This document shows positions 35,173 through 43,082 of a stretch of 64,000 bases of DNA, piece by piece; positions within the stretch are counted from its first letter, which is position 1; each line of letters opens with the position of its first letter. The position numbers and the translations under genes are program-made. Source of the stretch: Streptomyces sp. ACA25 (GTDB taxonomy: Bacteria; Actinomycetota; Actinomycetes; Streptomycetales; Streptomycetaceae). The DNA is taken from contig NZ_JAQKPV010000001.1 in NCBI RefSeq assembly GCF_028200735.1, positions 372,001-436,000 on the forward strand. The letters run 5' to 3'. Below the pieces are notes generated by a model. It saw only the letters and a list, made by a program, of their open reading frames with translations, made no database searches and was not told the origin of the DNA.

Positions 35173-36867
35173 TCAGCGGACCTCGCGGCGGATCTCCACG
35201 GTGCGGAAGCGGTTCGCCACAAACGCGCCGTCGACCAGGGCGGCGTTGGCCGCCGGGTTGCCGCCGGAGCCGTGGAAGTCGGAGAACGCCGAGGTCTGGT
35301 TGACGTACACCCCGCCGGTGAGGTTCAGCGAGAGCTGCGCGCACTCGTCCAGGCAGGCGTCCGACAGCGCCTGCTCCACCTCGGCGGAGGTGGTGTATCC
35401 GCCGACGGTCATGGCGCCCTGCTCGCGGACGGTGCTGCGCAGCAAGGACACCGCCTCGGCGGTGGAGTCCACGGCCACCGCGAAGGACACCGGGCCGAAG
35501 CACTCGGCGCGGCAGGTCCGGGCCGCCTCCGGGTCCGCGCTGTCCAGCGCGATGACAACCGGGGTGCGGACGGTGGCCTCGGGGAACTCGGGGTGCTCGA
35601 CGGGGCGGGAGGCCAGCGCCACCCGGCCCAGCCCGGGGGCACCGTCGAGGCGCTCGCGTACCTGGGGGCTGACGAGTGCGCCGAGCAGGGCGGTCGCCCG
35701 GGCGTCGTCACCGAGCAGTTTGTCCACGGCGGCGGCCAGGTCCGCGACCAGCTCGTCGTAGCTCTTGTGGCCGTCGTCCGTGGCGACGCCGCCGCGAGGG
35801 ATGAGCAGGTTCTGCGGGGTCGTGCACATCTGGCCGCTGTACAGCGAGAGCGAGAAGGCCAGGTTGGCGAGCATGCCGCGGTAGTTGTCGGTGGAGTCGA
35901 TGACGACGGTGTTGACGCCGGCCTTCTCCGTGTACACCTGCGCCTGCCGCGCGTGGGTCTCCAGCCAGTCCCCGAACGCGGTGGAGCCGGTGTAGTCGAT
36001 GATGCGGATCTCCGGGCGCAGCGCCAGGTCCTTGGCGATGCCCTCGCCGTCCCGCTCGGCGGCCAGCGCGACCAGGTTCGGGTCGAAGCCCGCCTCGGCG
36101 AGCACCTCGCGGGCGACCCGCACGGTCAGGGCAAGCGGCAGCACGGCGCGCGGGTGCGGCTTGACGAGCACGGGGTTGCCGGTGGCCAGCGAGGCGAAGA
36201 GGCCCGGGTAGCCGTTCCAGGTGGGGAAGGTGTTGCAGCCGATGAGCAGCGAGATGCCGCGCGGCACCGCGGTGAACTCCTTCGCCAGCTCCAGCGGGTC
36301 CCGCTTGCCCTGCGGCTTGCTCCACCGGGCGCGCTGCGGGGTCCGGACCTGCTCGGCGTAGGCGTAGGTGACCGCCTCCAGGCCGCGGTCCTGCGCGTGC
36401 GGGCCACCTGCCTGCATCGCCATCAGGTACGCCTGCCCCGAGGTGTGCATGACGGCGTGCGCGAACTCGTGCGTGCGGGCGTTGATCCGGGAGAGGATCT
36501 CCAGGCACACCAGGGCCCGGGTCTCGGGGCCGGCGTCCCGCCAGGCGGGCATCGCCTCGCGCATCGCGGGCAGCAGCACCTCGGGGTCCGGGTGCGGATA
36601 GGTGACGCCGAGCGGGAAGCCGTACGGTGAGACCTCGCCGCCCGTCCGGCCGTCGGTGCCCGGCTGGTCCAGCTCGAACGGGGTGTCGCGGAGCGCGTCG
36701 AACGCGGCCCGGCCGGCGCCGGCGTCGAGTGTGCCGTTCTCCCCGTAGGCCTTGGGATGCTCCGGGTACGGGGACCAGTAGGCTCGGCTCCGGATGGTCT
36801 CCAGCGCCGTGTCCAGCGTGTCACGGTGCTTCTCCGTCAGGTGCGCCACGGTGAGCGAAGGGGTCAT
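35173..36867 (-). CDS. paaN: PaaN-type aldehyde dehydrogenase
   Basis: 564 residues from ATG 36867, with GAGGAG nine bases upstream. It is an aldehyde-dehydrogenase-fold enzyme with VPRGISLLIGCNTFPTWNGY, NPVLVKPHPRAVLPL (the cofactor-binding lysine region), DYTGSTAFGDWLE, the catalytic cysteine in LYSGQMCTTPQNLLIP and AECFGPVSFAV near the end. This fits the PaaN family of actinobacteria. It lacks the C-terminal hydratase domain of E. coli PaaZ. It probably oxidises the ring-opened aldehyde of the phenylacetate pathway. It is divergent from the TetR gene, with an operator over its promoter. Confidence 0.88.
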   Translation of the reverse strand: MTPSLTVAHLTEKHRDTLDTALETIRSRAYWSPYPEHPKAYGENGTLDAGAGRAAFDALRDTPFELDQPGTDGRTGGEVSPYGFPLGVTYPHPDPEVLLPAMREAMPAWRDAGPETRALVCLEILSRINARTHEFAHAVMHTSGQAYLMAMQAGGPHAQDRGLEAVTYAYAEQVRTPQRARWSKPQGKRDPLELAKEFTAVPRGISLLIGCNTFPTWNGYPGLFASLATGNPVLVKPHPRAVLPLALTVRVAREVLAEAGFDPNLVALAAERDGEGIAKDLALRPEIRIIDYTGSTAFGDWLETHARQAQVYTEKAGVNTVVIDSTDNYRGMLANLAFSLSLYSGQMCTTPQNLLIPRGGVATDDGHKSYDELVADLAAAVDKLLGDDARATALLGALVSPQVRERLDGAPGLGRVALASRPVEHPEFPEATVRTPVVIALDSADPEAARTCRAECFGPVSFAVAVDSTAEAVSLLRSTVREQGAMTVGGYTTSAEVEQALSDACLDECAQLSLNLTGGVYVNQTSAFSDFHGSGGNPAANAALVDGAFVANRFRTVEIRREVR

Positions 36868-36922
36868 GGCCGGCGATCTCCTCGTTGAGCTGGAATTCGG
36901 GCGGGGCATGGACGATACTGCT

Positions 36923-36936
36923 ACCGAACGATCGGT
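36923..36936. promoter_or_regulatory. PaaR-type operator 2 (paaN / tetR)
   Basis: ACCGAACGATCGGT. With its flank, ACCGAACGATCGGTCGG is identical over 17 bases to the minus strand at the paaA operator. It lies between TTGCCC (36944-36939) and CAGTAT (18-nt spacer) of a plausible minus-strand paaN promoter, so bound repressor would block polymerase. Confidence 0.8.
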
Positions 36937-37063
36937 CGGGGCAAGGGGGGCCGGCCACGGGGCCGGTTTCCTCCGAGTGCTTCCCGCCCTCCGGGCGCCG
37001 CACAGCCGGCCGTCACCGCGCCCTTCCCGCAGGGGCGTCCCGATCAAGGATGGTGTCTCCCCC

Positions 37064-37666
37064 GTGACCACGGCGGCGAAGCGCGACACATACACCCCGC
37101 AGACGCTCCTCGCGGTGGCCGTCGAGGTGTTCAACGAGCGCGGCTACGACGGCACCTCCATGGAGCACCTGTCCAAGGCAGCCGGTATCTCCAAGTCCTC
37201 CATCTATCACCACGTCCGTGGCAAGGAGGAGCTGCTGCGCCGCTCCGTCAGTCATGCCCTGGACGGGCTCTTCGCCGTCCTGGAGGAGCCTGCCGCCCGC
37301 GAGGGCCGGGCCGTGGACCGCCTGGAGCACGTCACGCGGCGCACCGCGCTGGTCCTGATGGAGCGGCTGCCCTACGTCACCCTGCTGCTGCGGGTGCGCG
37401 GCAACACCGACGCCGAGCGGTGGGCGCTGGAGCGGCGGCGCGAGTTCGACCAGCGGGTCGCCGAGCTGCTCCGGCAGGCCGTGGCGGAGGGTGACCTGCG
37501 GGCCGACATCGATGTCCGGCTGGCGACCCGGCTGCTGTTCGGGATGATCAACTCGATCGCCGAGTGGTACCGGCCGCAACGCCGGGACACGGCGGCGGCC
37601 GAGGACGTCGCCGAGGCCGTGGTCCGCACGGCCTTCGCCGGCCTGCGGCTGCCGCCCACGAGCTGA
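37064..37666 (+). CDS. paaR: TetR-family regulator of phenylacetate genes
   Basis: 200 residues from GTG 37064. The N-terminal DNA-binding domain is standard TetR: LAVAVEVFNERGYDGTSMEHL then AAGISKSSIYHHVRGKEELL. The C-terminal ligand domain is helical, with RLPYVTLLLRVRGNTDAERW and TRLLFGMINSIAEWYRP. Close actinobacterial relatives (PaaR) repress paa genes and release DNA on binding phenylacetyl-CoA. It is divergent from paaN, with one operator in the 196-bp gap; two further copies sit at paaA and at the first bkd operon. Autoregulation is likely. Confidence 0.82.
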   Translation: MTTAAKRDTYTPQTLLAVAVEVFNERGYDGTSMEHLSKAAGISKSSIYHHVRGKEELLRRSVSHALDGLFAVLEEPAAREGRAVDRLEHVTRRTALVLMERLPYVTLLLRVRGNTDAERWALERRREFDQRVAELLRQAVAEGDLRADIDVRLATRLLFGMINSIAEWYRPQRRDTAAAEDVAEAVVRTAFAGLRLPPTS

Positions 37667-37676
37667 GGCCCGTTCC

Positions 37677-37712
37677 GCGCTCCCGTCCCGTTCGGCGCTC
37701 CCGTCCCGATCG
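37677..37712 (+). repeat. Two 18-bp direct repeats
   Basis: GCGCTCCCGTCCCGTTCG (37677-37694) is repeated with one change (37695-37712) in the gap between the convergent TetR and Lrp genes. No hairpin was seen. Confidence 0.7.
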
Positions 37713-37765
37713 GCGTCGGCTGCGGGGACCGGGCCGGGCGCCGGAGGTCACTTCCGGTGCGCCGG

Positions 37766-38260
37766 TCAGCCGGGTTCGCCGCCGGGCAGCAGATCGGTCT
37801 CCTCGAACACCAGCAGGGTCCGGGTGCTGAGCACCTCGGGGATCGCCTGCAGCCGGGTGAGGACCAGCTCGCGCAGCGCCCGGTTGTCCGCCGTGTGCAC
37901 CAGCAGCAGCACATCGAAGTCCCCGCTGACCAGGGCGATGTGCGCCGCCCCGGGAAGCTGTTCGAGCTTCGCGCGGACCGTGCGCCAGGTGTCCTGGACG
38001 ATCTTCAGGGTGATGTAGGCCGAGGCCCCCTGCCCGGCCCGCTCATGGTCCACCCGGGCGCTGAAGCCGCGGATCACCCCGTCCTCCAGCAGCCGGTTGA
38101 TCCGGCCGTAGGCGTTGGCGCGGGAGATGTGCACCTGCTCGGCGACCGAGCGCACGGACGCCCTTCCGTCGAGTCTGAGCAGACGGACGATCGCGGTGTC
38201 AATGGAATCGAGAGGTCGCACCGGCGAGTGCGCGGGTGTGGTCATCTGGTCGTCCGGCAC
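37766..38260 (-). CDS. Lrp/AsnC-family regulator of the bkd operon
   Basis: 164 residues from GTG 38260, supported by GAGGGGAGG nine bases upstream; ATG 38245 is the alternative. The helix-turn-helix is LDSIDTAIVRLLRLDGRASV with VRSVAEQVHISRANAYGRI. The C-terminal RAM domain has AYITLKIVQDTWRTVRAKL and GDFDVLLLVHT. Lrp-type BkdR proteins control branched-chain ketoacid dehydrogenase genes in several bacteria and sense branched-chain amino acids. It is divergent from the first bkd operon across 184 bp that also hold a PaaR-type operator. Confidence 0.85.
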   Translation of the reverse strand: MPDDQMTTPAHSPVRPLDSIDTAIVRLLRLDGRASVRSVAEQVHISRANAYGRINRLLEDGVIRGFSARVDHERAGQGASAYITLKIVQDTWRTVRAKLEQLPGAAHIALVSGDFDVLLLVHTADNRALRELVLTRLQAIPEVLSTRTLLVFEETDLLPGGEPG

Positions 38261-38318
38261 GGTGTGCGGCCTCCCCTCTCTGGACGTTCTGCATTCATGA
38301 CACGGCACCCTCGGCCAG

Positions 38319-38348
38319 TTGTCCAGATGCTCACCCCAGCTGTAGCCA
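38319..38348 (+). promoter_or_regulatory. Candidate bkd operon promoter
   Basis: TTGTCC (38319-38324), 18-nt spacer, TAGCCA (38343-38348). The predicted start site near 38355 lies just before the operator at 38362-38375. The boxes are imperfect, so this is tentative. Confidence 0.45.
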
Positions 38349-38361
38349 AACTGCGTCGGCG

Positions 38362-38375
38362 ACCGAACAATCGGT
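38362..38375. promoter_or_regulatory. PaaR-type operator 3 (bkd operon)
   Basis: ACCGAACAATCGGT differs from operator 2 at one base. It lies 69 nt upstream of the bkdA start and 101 nt upstream of the Lrp gene start, just downstream of the predicted bkd transcription start. Confidence 0.75.
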
Positions 38376-38444
38376 AGGCAGAGGGCTGGGTCACCCATGC
38401 TCAGCCCTGCCCCGCCCGCAGCCCCCTATCAGGAGGTGCTCGCC

Positions 38445-39590
38445 ATGTCGGTGCTGGAGCAGACCCCAGACCGCGAGACCACCGGGACCCGCCCCGCACC
38501 GCCCCCCTGGCAGCCGCGCACGGACCCCGGTCCGCTGCTGCCCGACCCCGAGCCCTACCGGCTGCTCGGCAGCAGGACCCGGCTGGACCCGGCCGCCAAG
38601 GAGCTGTGGCTGGAGCTGTACCGCCGGCTGGTCCTCGGCCGCCGCTACAACCAGCAGGCCACGGCCCTCACCAAGCAGGGCCGGCTCGCCGTGTACCCCT
38701 CCTCCACCGGCCAGGAGGCCTGCCAGGTCGCCGCCGCGATGGCCCTGGAGGAACGCGACTGGCTCTTCCCCAGCTACCGCGACACCCTCGCCGCCGTCAG
38801 CCGCGGCCTCGACCCGGTCCAGGCCCTCACCCTGCTGCGCGGCGACTGGCACACCGGCTACGACCCGCGCGAGCACCGCATCGCCCCGCTGAGCACCCCG
38901 CTCGCCACCCAGCTGCCGCACGCCGTCGGCCTCGCCCACGCCGCCAGGCTCCTCGGTGACGACGTGGTCGCGATGGCCCTGGTGGGCGACGGCGGCACCT
39001 CCGAGGGCGACTTCCACGAGGCGCTGAACTTCGCCGCCGTCCAGCAGGCGCCCGTGGTCTTCCTGGTCCAGAACAACGGCTTCGCGATCTCCGTGCCGCT
39101 CGCCAAGCAGACCGCCGCTCCGAGCATCGCCCACAAGGCGGTCGGCTACGGCATGCCCGGCCGCCTGGTCGACGGCAACGACGCCCCCGCCGTGCACCAG
39201 GTCCTCTCCGAGGCGGTGCACCGCGCCCGGAACGGAGGCGGCCCCACCCTGGTGGAGGCCATCACCTACCGCATCGACGCGCACACCAACGCCGACGACG
39301 CCACCCGGTACCGGCCGGGCGAGGAGGTCGAGGCATGGCGGGCCCACGACCCGGTCGTGCTCCTGGAGCGCGAGCTCCGGCAACGCCGGCAGCTCACCGA
39401 CCGCGGCGCCCGGCAGGCCGCTGACGCGGCCGAGGAGATGGCGGCCGGCCTGCGGGCCCGGATGAACGCGGACCCGCAGCTCGCACCGGACGACCTGTTC
39501 GCCCACGTGTACGCCGGGCCCACCCCGCAACTGCGCGAACAGGCAGCCCTGCTGCGCGCCGAACTCACCGCCGAGGAGGACGCCGTATGA
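38445..39590 (+). CDS. bkdA: Branched-chain 2-oxoacid dehydrogenase E1 alpha (cluster 1)
   Basis: 381 residues from ATG 38445, with AGGAGGT eight bases upstream. It is the thiamine-diphosphate-binding half of E1: GRRYNQQATALTKQGRLAVY, PSSTGQEACQVAAAMAL, FPSYRDTLAAVSRGLD, the ThDP motif LVGDGGTSEGDFHEALNFAA ending at QNNGFAISVP, and EAITYRIDAHTNADD, the loop that carries phosphorylation sites in mammals. With E1 beta and E2 it decarboxylates keto acids of Val, Leu and Ile to acyl-CoA, which in streptomycetes also prime branched fatty acids and some polyketides. The stop overlaps the next start (ATGA). Confidence 0.93.
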   Translation: MSVLEQTPDRETTGTRPAPPPWQPRTDPGPLLPDPEPYRLLGSRTRLDPAAKELWLELYRRLVLGRRYNQQATALTKQGRLAVYPSSTGQEACQVAAAMALEERDWLFPSYRDTLAAVSRGLDPVQALTLLRGDWHTGYDPREHRIAPLSTPLATQLPHAVGLAHAARLLGDDVVAMALVGDGGTSEGDFHEALNFAAVQQAPVVFLVQNNGFAISVPLAKQTAAPSIAHKAVGYGMPGRLVDGNDAPAVHQVLSEAVHRARNGGGPTLVEAITYRIDAHTNADDATRYRPGEEVEAWRAHDPVVLLERELRQRRQLTDRGARQAADAAEEMAAGLRARMNADPQLAPDDLFAHVYAGPTPQLREQAALLRAELTAEEDAV

Positions 39591-40684
39591 CCACCGTCAC
39601 GGCAGGCCGCGCTGCCGGAACGACCACGTCCGCCGCAGCGCCCGGAACCACCGGGGCGGACGCCGCGCCGGGCCCCGGCAGACCCGCGGCCAAGCCCGCG
39701 ACCATGGCCCAGGCACTGAACCGGGCCCTGCGCGACGCGATGGCCGAAGACCCCGCCGTGCACGTCATGGGCGAGGACGTGGGCGCCCTCGGCGGCGTCT
39801 TCCGGATCACCGACGGGCTGGCCGCGGAGTTCGGCGAGGACCGCTGCGCGGACACCCCGCTGGCCGAGGCCGGCATTCTCGGCACGGCGGTGGGCATGGC
39901 GATGTACGGGCTGCGGCCGGTCGTCGAGATGCAGTTCGACGCCTTCGCCTACCCGGCCTTCGAACAGCTGATCTCGCACGTCTCCCGGATGCGGAACCGC
40001 ACCCGGGGGGCGCTGCCGATGCCGATCACCCTCCGCATCCCCTACGGCGGCGGGATCGGCGGAGTCGAGCACCACAGCGACTCCTCCGAGGCCTACTACA
40101 TGGCCACCCCCGGCCTGCACGTCGTCACCCCGGCGACCGTCGGGGACGCCTACGGGCTGCTGCGGCAGTCCATCGCCTCCGACGACCCGGTCGTCTTCCT
40201 GGAGCCCAAACGGCTGTACTGGGCGAAGGACGCCGTGGACCTGGAAGCCCCGCCGCACAGCGAGCCGTTCGGCCGGGCGGTGGTGCGGCGCCCCGGCACC
40301 TCGGCGACCCTGATCACCTACGGCCCCTCGCTGCCGGTCTGCCTGGAGGCCGCGGAGGCCGCCCGGGAGGACGGCCTCGACCTGGAGGTCATCGACCTGC
40401 GCACCCTGGTCCCCTTCGACGACGAGACGGTCTGTGCGGCGGTGCGCCGCACCGGGCGGGCCGTGGTCGTGCACGAGGCCACCGGCTTCGCCGGCCCGGG
40501 CGCGGAGATCGCCGCCCGCCTCACCGAGCGCTGCTTCCACCACCTGCACGCCCCGGTGCTGCGGGTGGCCGGCTTCGACATCCCCTATCCGCCGCCGATG
40601 CTGGAGAAGCATCACCTGCCCGGCGTCGACCGGATCCTCGACGCGGTGGACCGCCTGCAGTGGGAAAGCGAGTGGACGGCATGA
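39587..40684 (+). CDS. bkdB: Branched-chain 2-oxoacid dehydrogenase E1 beta (cluster 1)
   Basis: 365 residues. After an Ala/Gly/Pro-rich extension of about 38 residues it shows TMAQALNRALRDAMAEDP, VMGEDVGALGGVFRITDGL (the Glu that activates ThDP), DTPLAEAGILGTAVGMAM, IPYGGGIGGVEHHSDSSEAY and EATGFAGPGAEIAARLTERC. The N-terminal extension is about 40 residues longer than the E1 beta of cluster 2, whose start aligns with TMAQAL; an internal start is therefore possible, but the ATGA overlap with bkdA favours 39587. The stop overlaps the E2 start. Confidence 0.93.
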   Translation: MTTVTAGRAAGTTTSAAAPGTTGADAAPGPGRPAAKPATMAQALNRALRDAMAEDPAVHVMGEDVGALGGVFRITDGLAAEFGEDRCADTPLAEAGILGTAVGMAMYGLRPVVEMQFDAFAYPAFEQLISHVSRMRNRTRGALPMPITLRIPYGGGIGGVEHHSDSSEAYYMATPGLHVVTPATVGDAYGLLRQSIASDDPVVFLEPKRLYWAKDAVDLEAPPHSEPFGRAVVRRPGTSATLITYGPSLPVCLEAAEAAREDGLDLEVIDLRTLVPFDDETVCAAVRRTGRAVVVHEATGFAGPGAEIAARLTERCFHHLHAPVLRVAGFDIPYPPPMLEKHHLPGVDRILDAVDRLQWESEWTA

Positions 40685-42012
40685 CCGAAGTACGCGAGTT
40701 CGCCCTGCCGGACCTCGGGGAAGGACTGACCGGGGCCGAGATCGTCCGGTGGCTCGTCGAGGTCGGGGACGTCGTCGTCGTGGACCAGCCGGTCGTCGAG
40801 GTGGAAACGGCGAAGGCCCAGGTCGAGGTGCCCTGCCCGTACGGCGGTGTGGTCACCGCCCGCCACGGCGAGACCGGCGAGGAGGTGCCCGTCGGGTCGA
40901 CCCTGGTCACCGTCGCCGCAGAGGGGGCCGCCTCCGGGCCTGCGCCCTCCGGCACCGCCGACGGGACGCCGGGCGCCGGCCGCCCGGCCCAGCCGTCCCC
41001 CTCGGAGAAACCGGCCGCCGGAGCGGCCGACGAGGGCTCGGGCAACGTCCTGGTCGGCTACGGCACAAGCGCTGCCTCCGGGCGCCGCCGCCGCCGTACC
41101 CGTCCGCCCGGCGGGCCGACCGTGCACCCCGCACCCACCGGGCCGCGCCGGGTGGCCGTGATCTCCCCGCTCGTGCGGCGGATCGCCCGCGAGCAGGGCA
41201 TCAACCTGACCGACCTGCGCGGCTCCGGCCCCGACGGCCTCATCCTGCGGGCGGACGTCGAACGGGCCGCCCGCCCGGCGCCCGCACCGAACGCTCCGCC
41301 CGCCGCGGTGCCGCCGGTCGCCGGAGAGCAGCGCATCCCGCTGCGCGGCATCGCCGGAGCGATGGCCGAGAAGCTGTCCCGGAGCCGGACCGAGATCCCC
41401 GACGCCACCTGCTGGGTGGACGCCGACGCCACCGAGCTGCTGGCCGCCCGTCGTGCGATGAACACGGCCGGCGCCCCCAAGGTGTCGCTGCTCGCCCTCC
41501 TGGCGCGCATCTGCACCGCCGCACTGGCCCGGCACCCCGAGCTCAACGCCACGGTCGACACCCGGGCGCGGGAGATCGTCCGGCTGCCCGCCGTGCACCT
41601 CGGGTTCGCCGCGCAGACCGCGCGCGGCCTGATGGTGCCCGTGGTGCGCGACGCACAGCGCCGCAGCGCCACCGGGCTGACCGAGGAGATGACCCGGCTC
41701 ACCGAGGCCGCCAGGGCCGGCAAGCTGCCGCCCGGCGACCTGACCGGCGGCACCTTCACCCTCAACAACTACGGGGTGTTCGGCGTCGACGGCTCGACCC
41801 CGATCATCAACCACCCCGAGGCCGCCATGCTGGGCGTCGGCCGCATCATCGAGAAGCCCTGGGCGCACCAGGGACAGATCGCGCTCCGGCACGTCGTCCA
41901 GCTGTCCCTGACCTTCGACCACCGGGTCTGCGACGGTGGCGTGGCCGGCGGCTTCCTCCGGTACGTCGCAGACTGCGTCGAACAGCCCGCTCTCCTCCTC
42001 CGCGAGCTGTGA
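40681..42012 (+). CDS. bkdC: Branched-chain 2-oxoacid dehydrogenase E2 (cluster 1)
   Basis: 443-residue dihydrolipoyl acyltransferase. Residues 1-80 form one lipoyl domain with the lipoylated lysine in VEVETAKAQVEVP. A Pro/Ala/Gly linker is followed by a peripheral-subunit-binding domain (VISPLVRRIAREQGINLTDL) and the catalytic domain, which contains NNYGVFGVDGSTPIINHPEA and the active-site LTFDHRVCDGG with its His and Asp. No E3 gene is present in the window, so a shared dihydrolipoamide dehydrogenase elsewhere must complete the complex. It is the last gene of the coupled bkdABC unit. Confidence 0.93.
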   Translation: MTEVREFALPDLGEGLTGAEIVRWLVEVGDVVVVDQPVVEVETAKAQVEVPCPYGGVVTARHGETGEEVPVGSTLVTVAAEGAASGPAPSGTADGTPGAGRPAQPSPSEKPAAGAADEGSGNVLVGYGTSAASGRRRRRTRPPGGPTVHPAPTGPRRVAVISPLVRRIAREQGINLTDLRGSGPDGLILRADVERAARPAPAPNAPPAAVPPVAGEQRIPLRGIAGAMAEKLSRSRTEIPDATCWVDADATELLAARRAMNTAGAPKVSLLALLARICTAALARHPELNATVDTRAREIVRLPAVHLGFAAQTARGLMVPVVRDAQRRSATGLTEEMTRLTEAARAGKLPPGDLTGGTFTLNNYGVFGVDGSTPIINHPEAAMLGVGRIIEKPWAHQGQIALRHVVQLSLTFDHRVCDGGVAGGFLRYVADCVEQPALLLREL

Positions 42013-42179
42013 GACCTCAGGCCCGGCTGCGGCACGTCATGCTGACGGCCAAGAGGACGGATCACTTCACCGGCTGACGACAGCAGGTGCCAGGGCCCGC
42101 GCAAGCTTGCTCGCCGGGCCGATGTCTCCGGCAGGGGAGTGGCGGAGGCAGCTCGGTCGCCCGGCACTATTCTTCTGGC

Positions 42180-43082
42180 ATGAGCCCTGCCGTGGACCCC
42201 TCGCCGGCCTCCGGGGAGCCCTGGTACGACGCGGTCGTGCTGGCGGGCGGCGGGGCCCGGCGGCTCGGCGGAGCCGACAAGCCGGCCGTCCGGATCGGCG
42301 GGCGCACCTTGCTGGACCGGGTGCTGGCCGCCTGCCCGGGCGCCGGACGCACGGTGGTGGTCGGCCCGCGCCGGACCACCGGCCGGCCCGTCACCTGGAC
42401 CCGGGAGACGCCGCCCGGCGGCGGTCCGCTCGCCGCCCTCGACGCCGGGCTGCGGCCCGTCACCCGCCCGTACGTACTGGTCCTCGCCGCCGACCTGCCC
42501 TTTCTCGACACCGGTCTGACCGGGCGGCTGCTGCGGGTGCCGCCCGGCCGGGACGGCGTGCTTCTCACCGACCCCTCGGGCCGGGACCAGCCGCTGACCG
42601 CCGCCTACCGCACGGAGGCCCTGCGCCGGGAGCTTGCCGCGCTCGCCTCCGGACACGGGAGCCTGCGCGACCTGCCGCTCCGGCTGCTGCTGCCCGGCCT
42701 CCGCCTGCACCGCGTGCCGGCCGCCGACTCCCTGGACTGCGACACCTGGGCGGACGTGGACCGGGCCCGCTCCCGCATCAGGGAACATGGGGCTGTGCTG
42801 AACGAATGGATTGCCGCAGTGAAGGCCGAACTCGACATCGACCCGCAGGTGGACACCACCGCGCTGCTGGACGCCGCCCGGGACGCCGCGCACGGGGTGA
42901 CCCGCCCGGCCGCGCCGCTCACCACCTTCCTGATGGGCTACGCGCTGGCCAGCAAGGGCACCGACGCGGCCGAGGCCGCCCGCAAGGTCGGTGAGCTCGC
43001 TGCCCGCTGGGAGCAGGAACAGCAGGACGCGCAGGACCGGGACCCGGCCCGGGAACAGACACCGGCCCGGGAAGAGACATGA
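42180..43082 (+). CDS. mobA: MobA-like nucleotidyltransferase fused to DUF6457
   Basis: 300 residues. The first 200 form a MobA-type molybdenum-cofactor guanylyltransferase: VVLAGGGARRLGGADKPAV (nucleotide loop), LAALDAGL and LAADLPFLDTGL (Mg-binding Asp), DQPLTAAYR and DCDTWADVD. From about residue 200 comes a DUF6457 domain (VLNEWIAAVKAELDID, then PLTTFLMGYALASKG). DUF6457 usually occurs as a small protein encoded beside Mo-cofactor genes, so the fusion supports a shared role. ATG 42180 follows TATTCT (42168-42173) by six bases, suggesting a leaderless message. The stop overlaps moeA (ATGA). Confidence 0.87.
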   Translation: MSPAVDPSPASGEPWYDAVVLAGGGARRLGGADKPAVRIGGRTLLDRVLAACPGAGRTVVVGPRRTTGRPVTWTRETPPGGGPLAALDAGLRPVTRPYVLVLAADLPFLDTGLTGRLLRVPPGRDGVLLTDPSGRDQPLTAAYRTEALRRELAALASGHGSLRDLPLRLLLPGLRLHRVPAADSLDCDTWADVDRARSRIREHGAVLNEWIAAVKAELDIDPQVDTTALLDAARDAAHGVTRPAAPLTTFLMGYALASKGTDAAEAARKVGELAARWEQEQQDAQDRDPAREQTPAREET

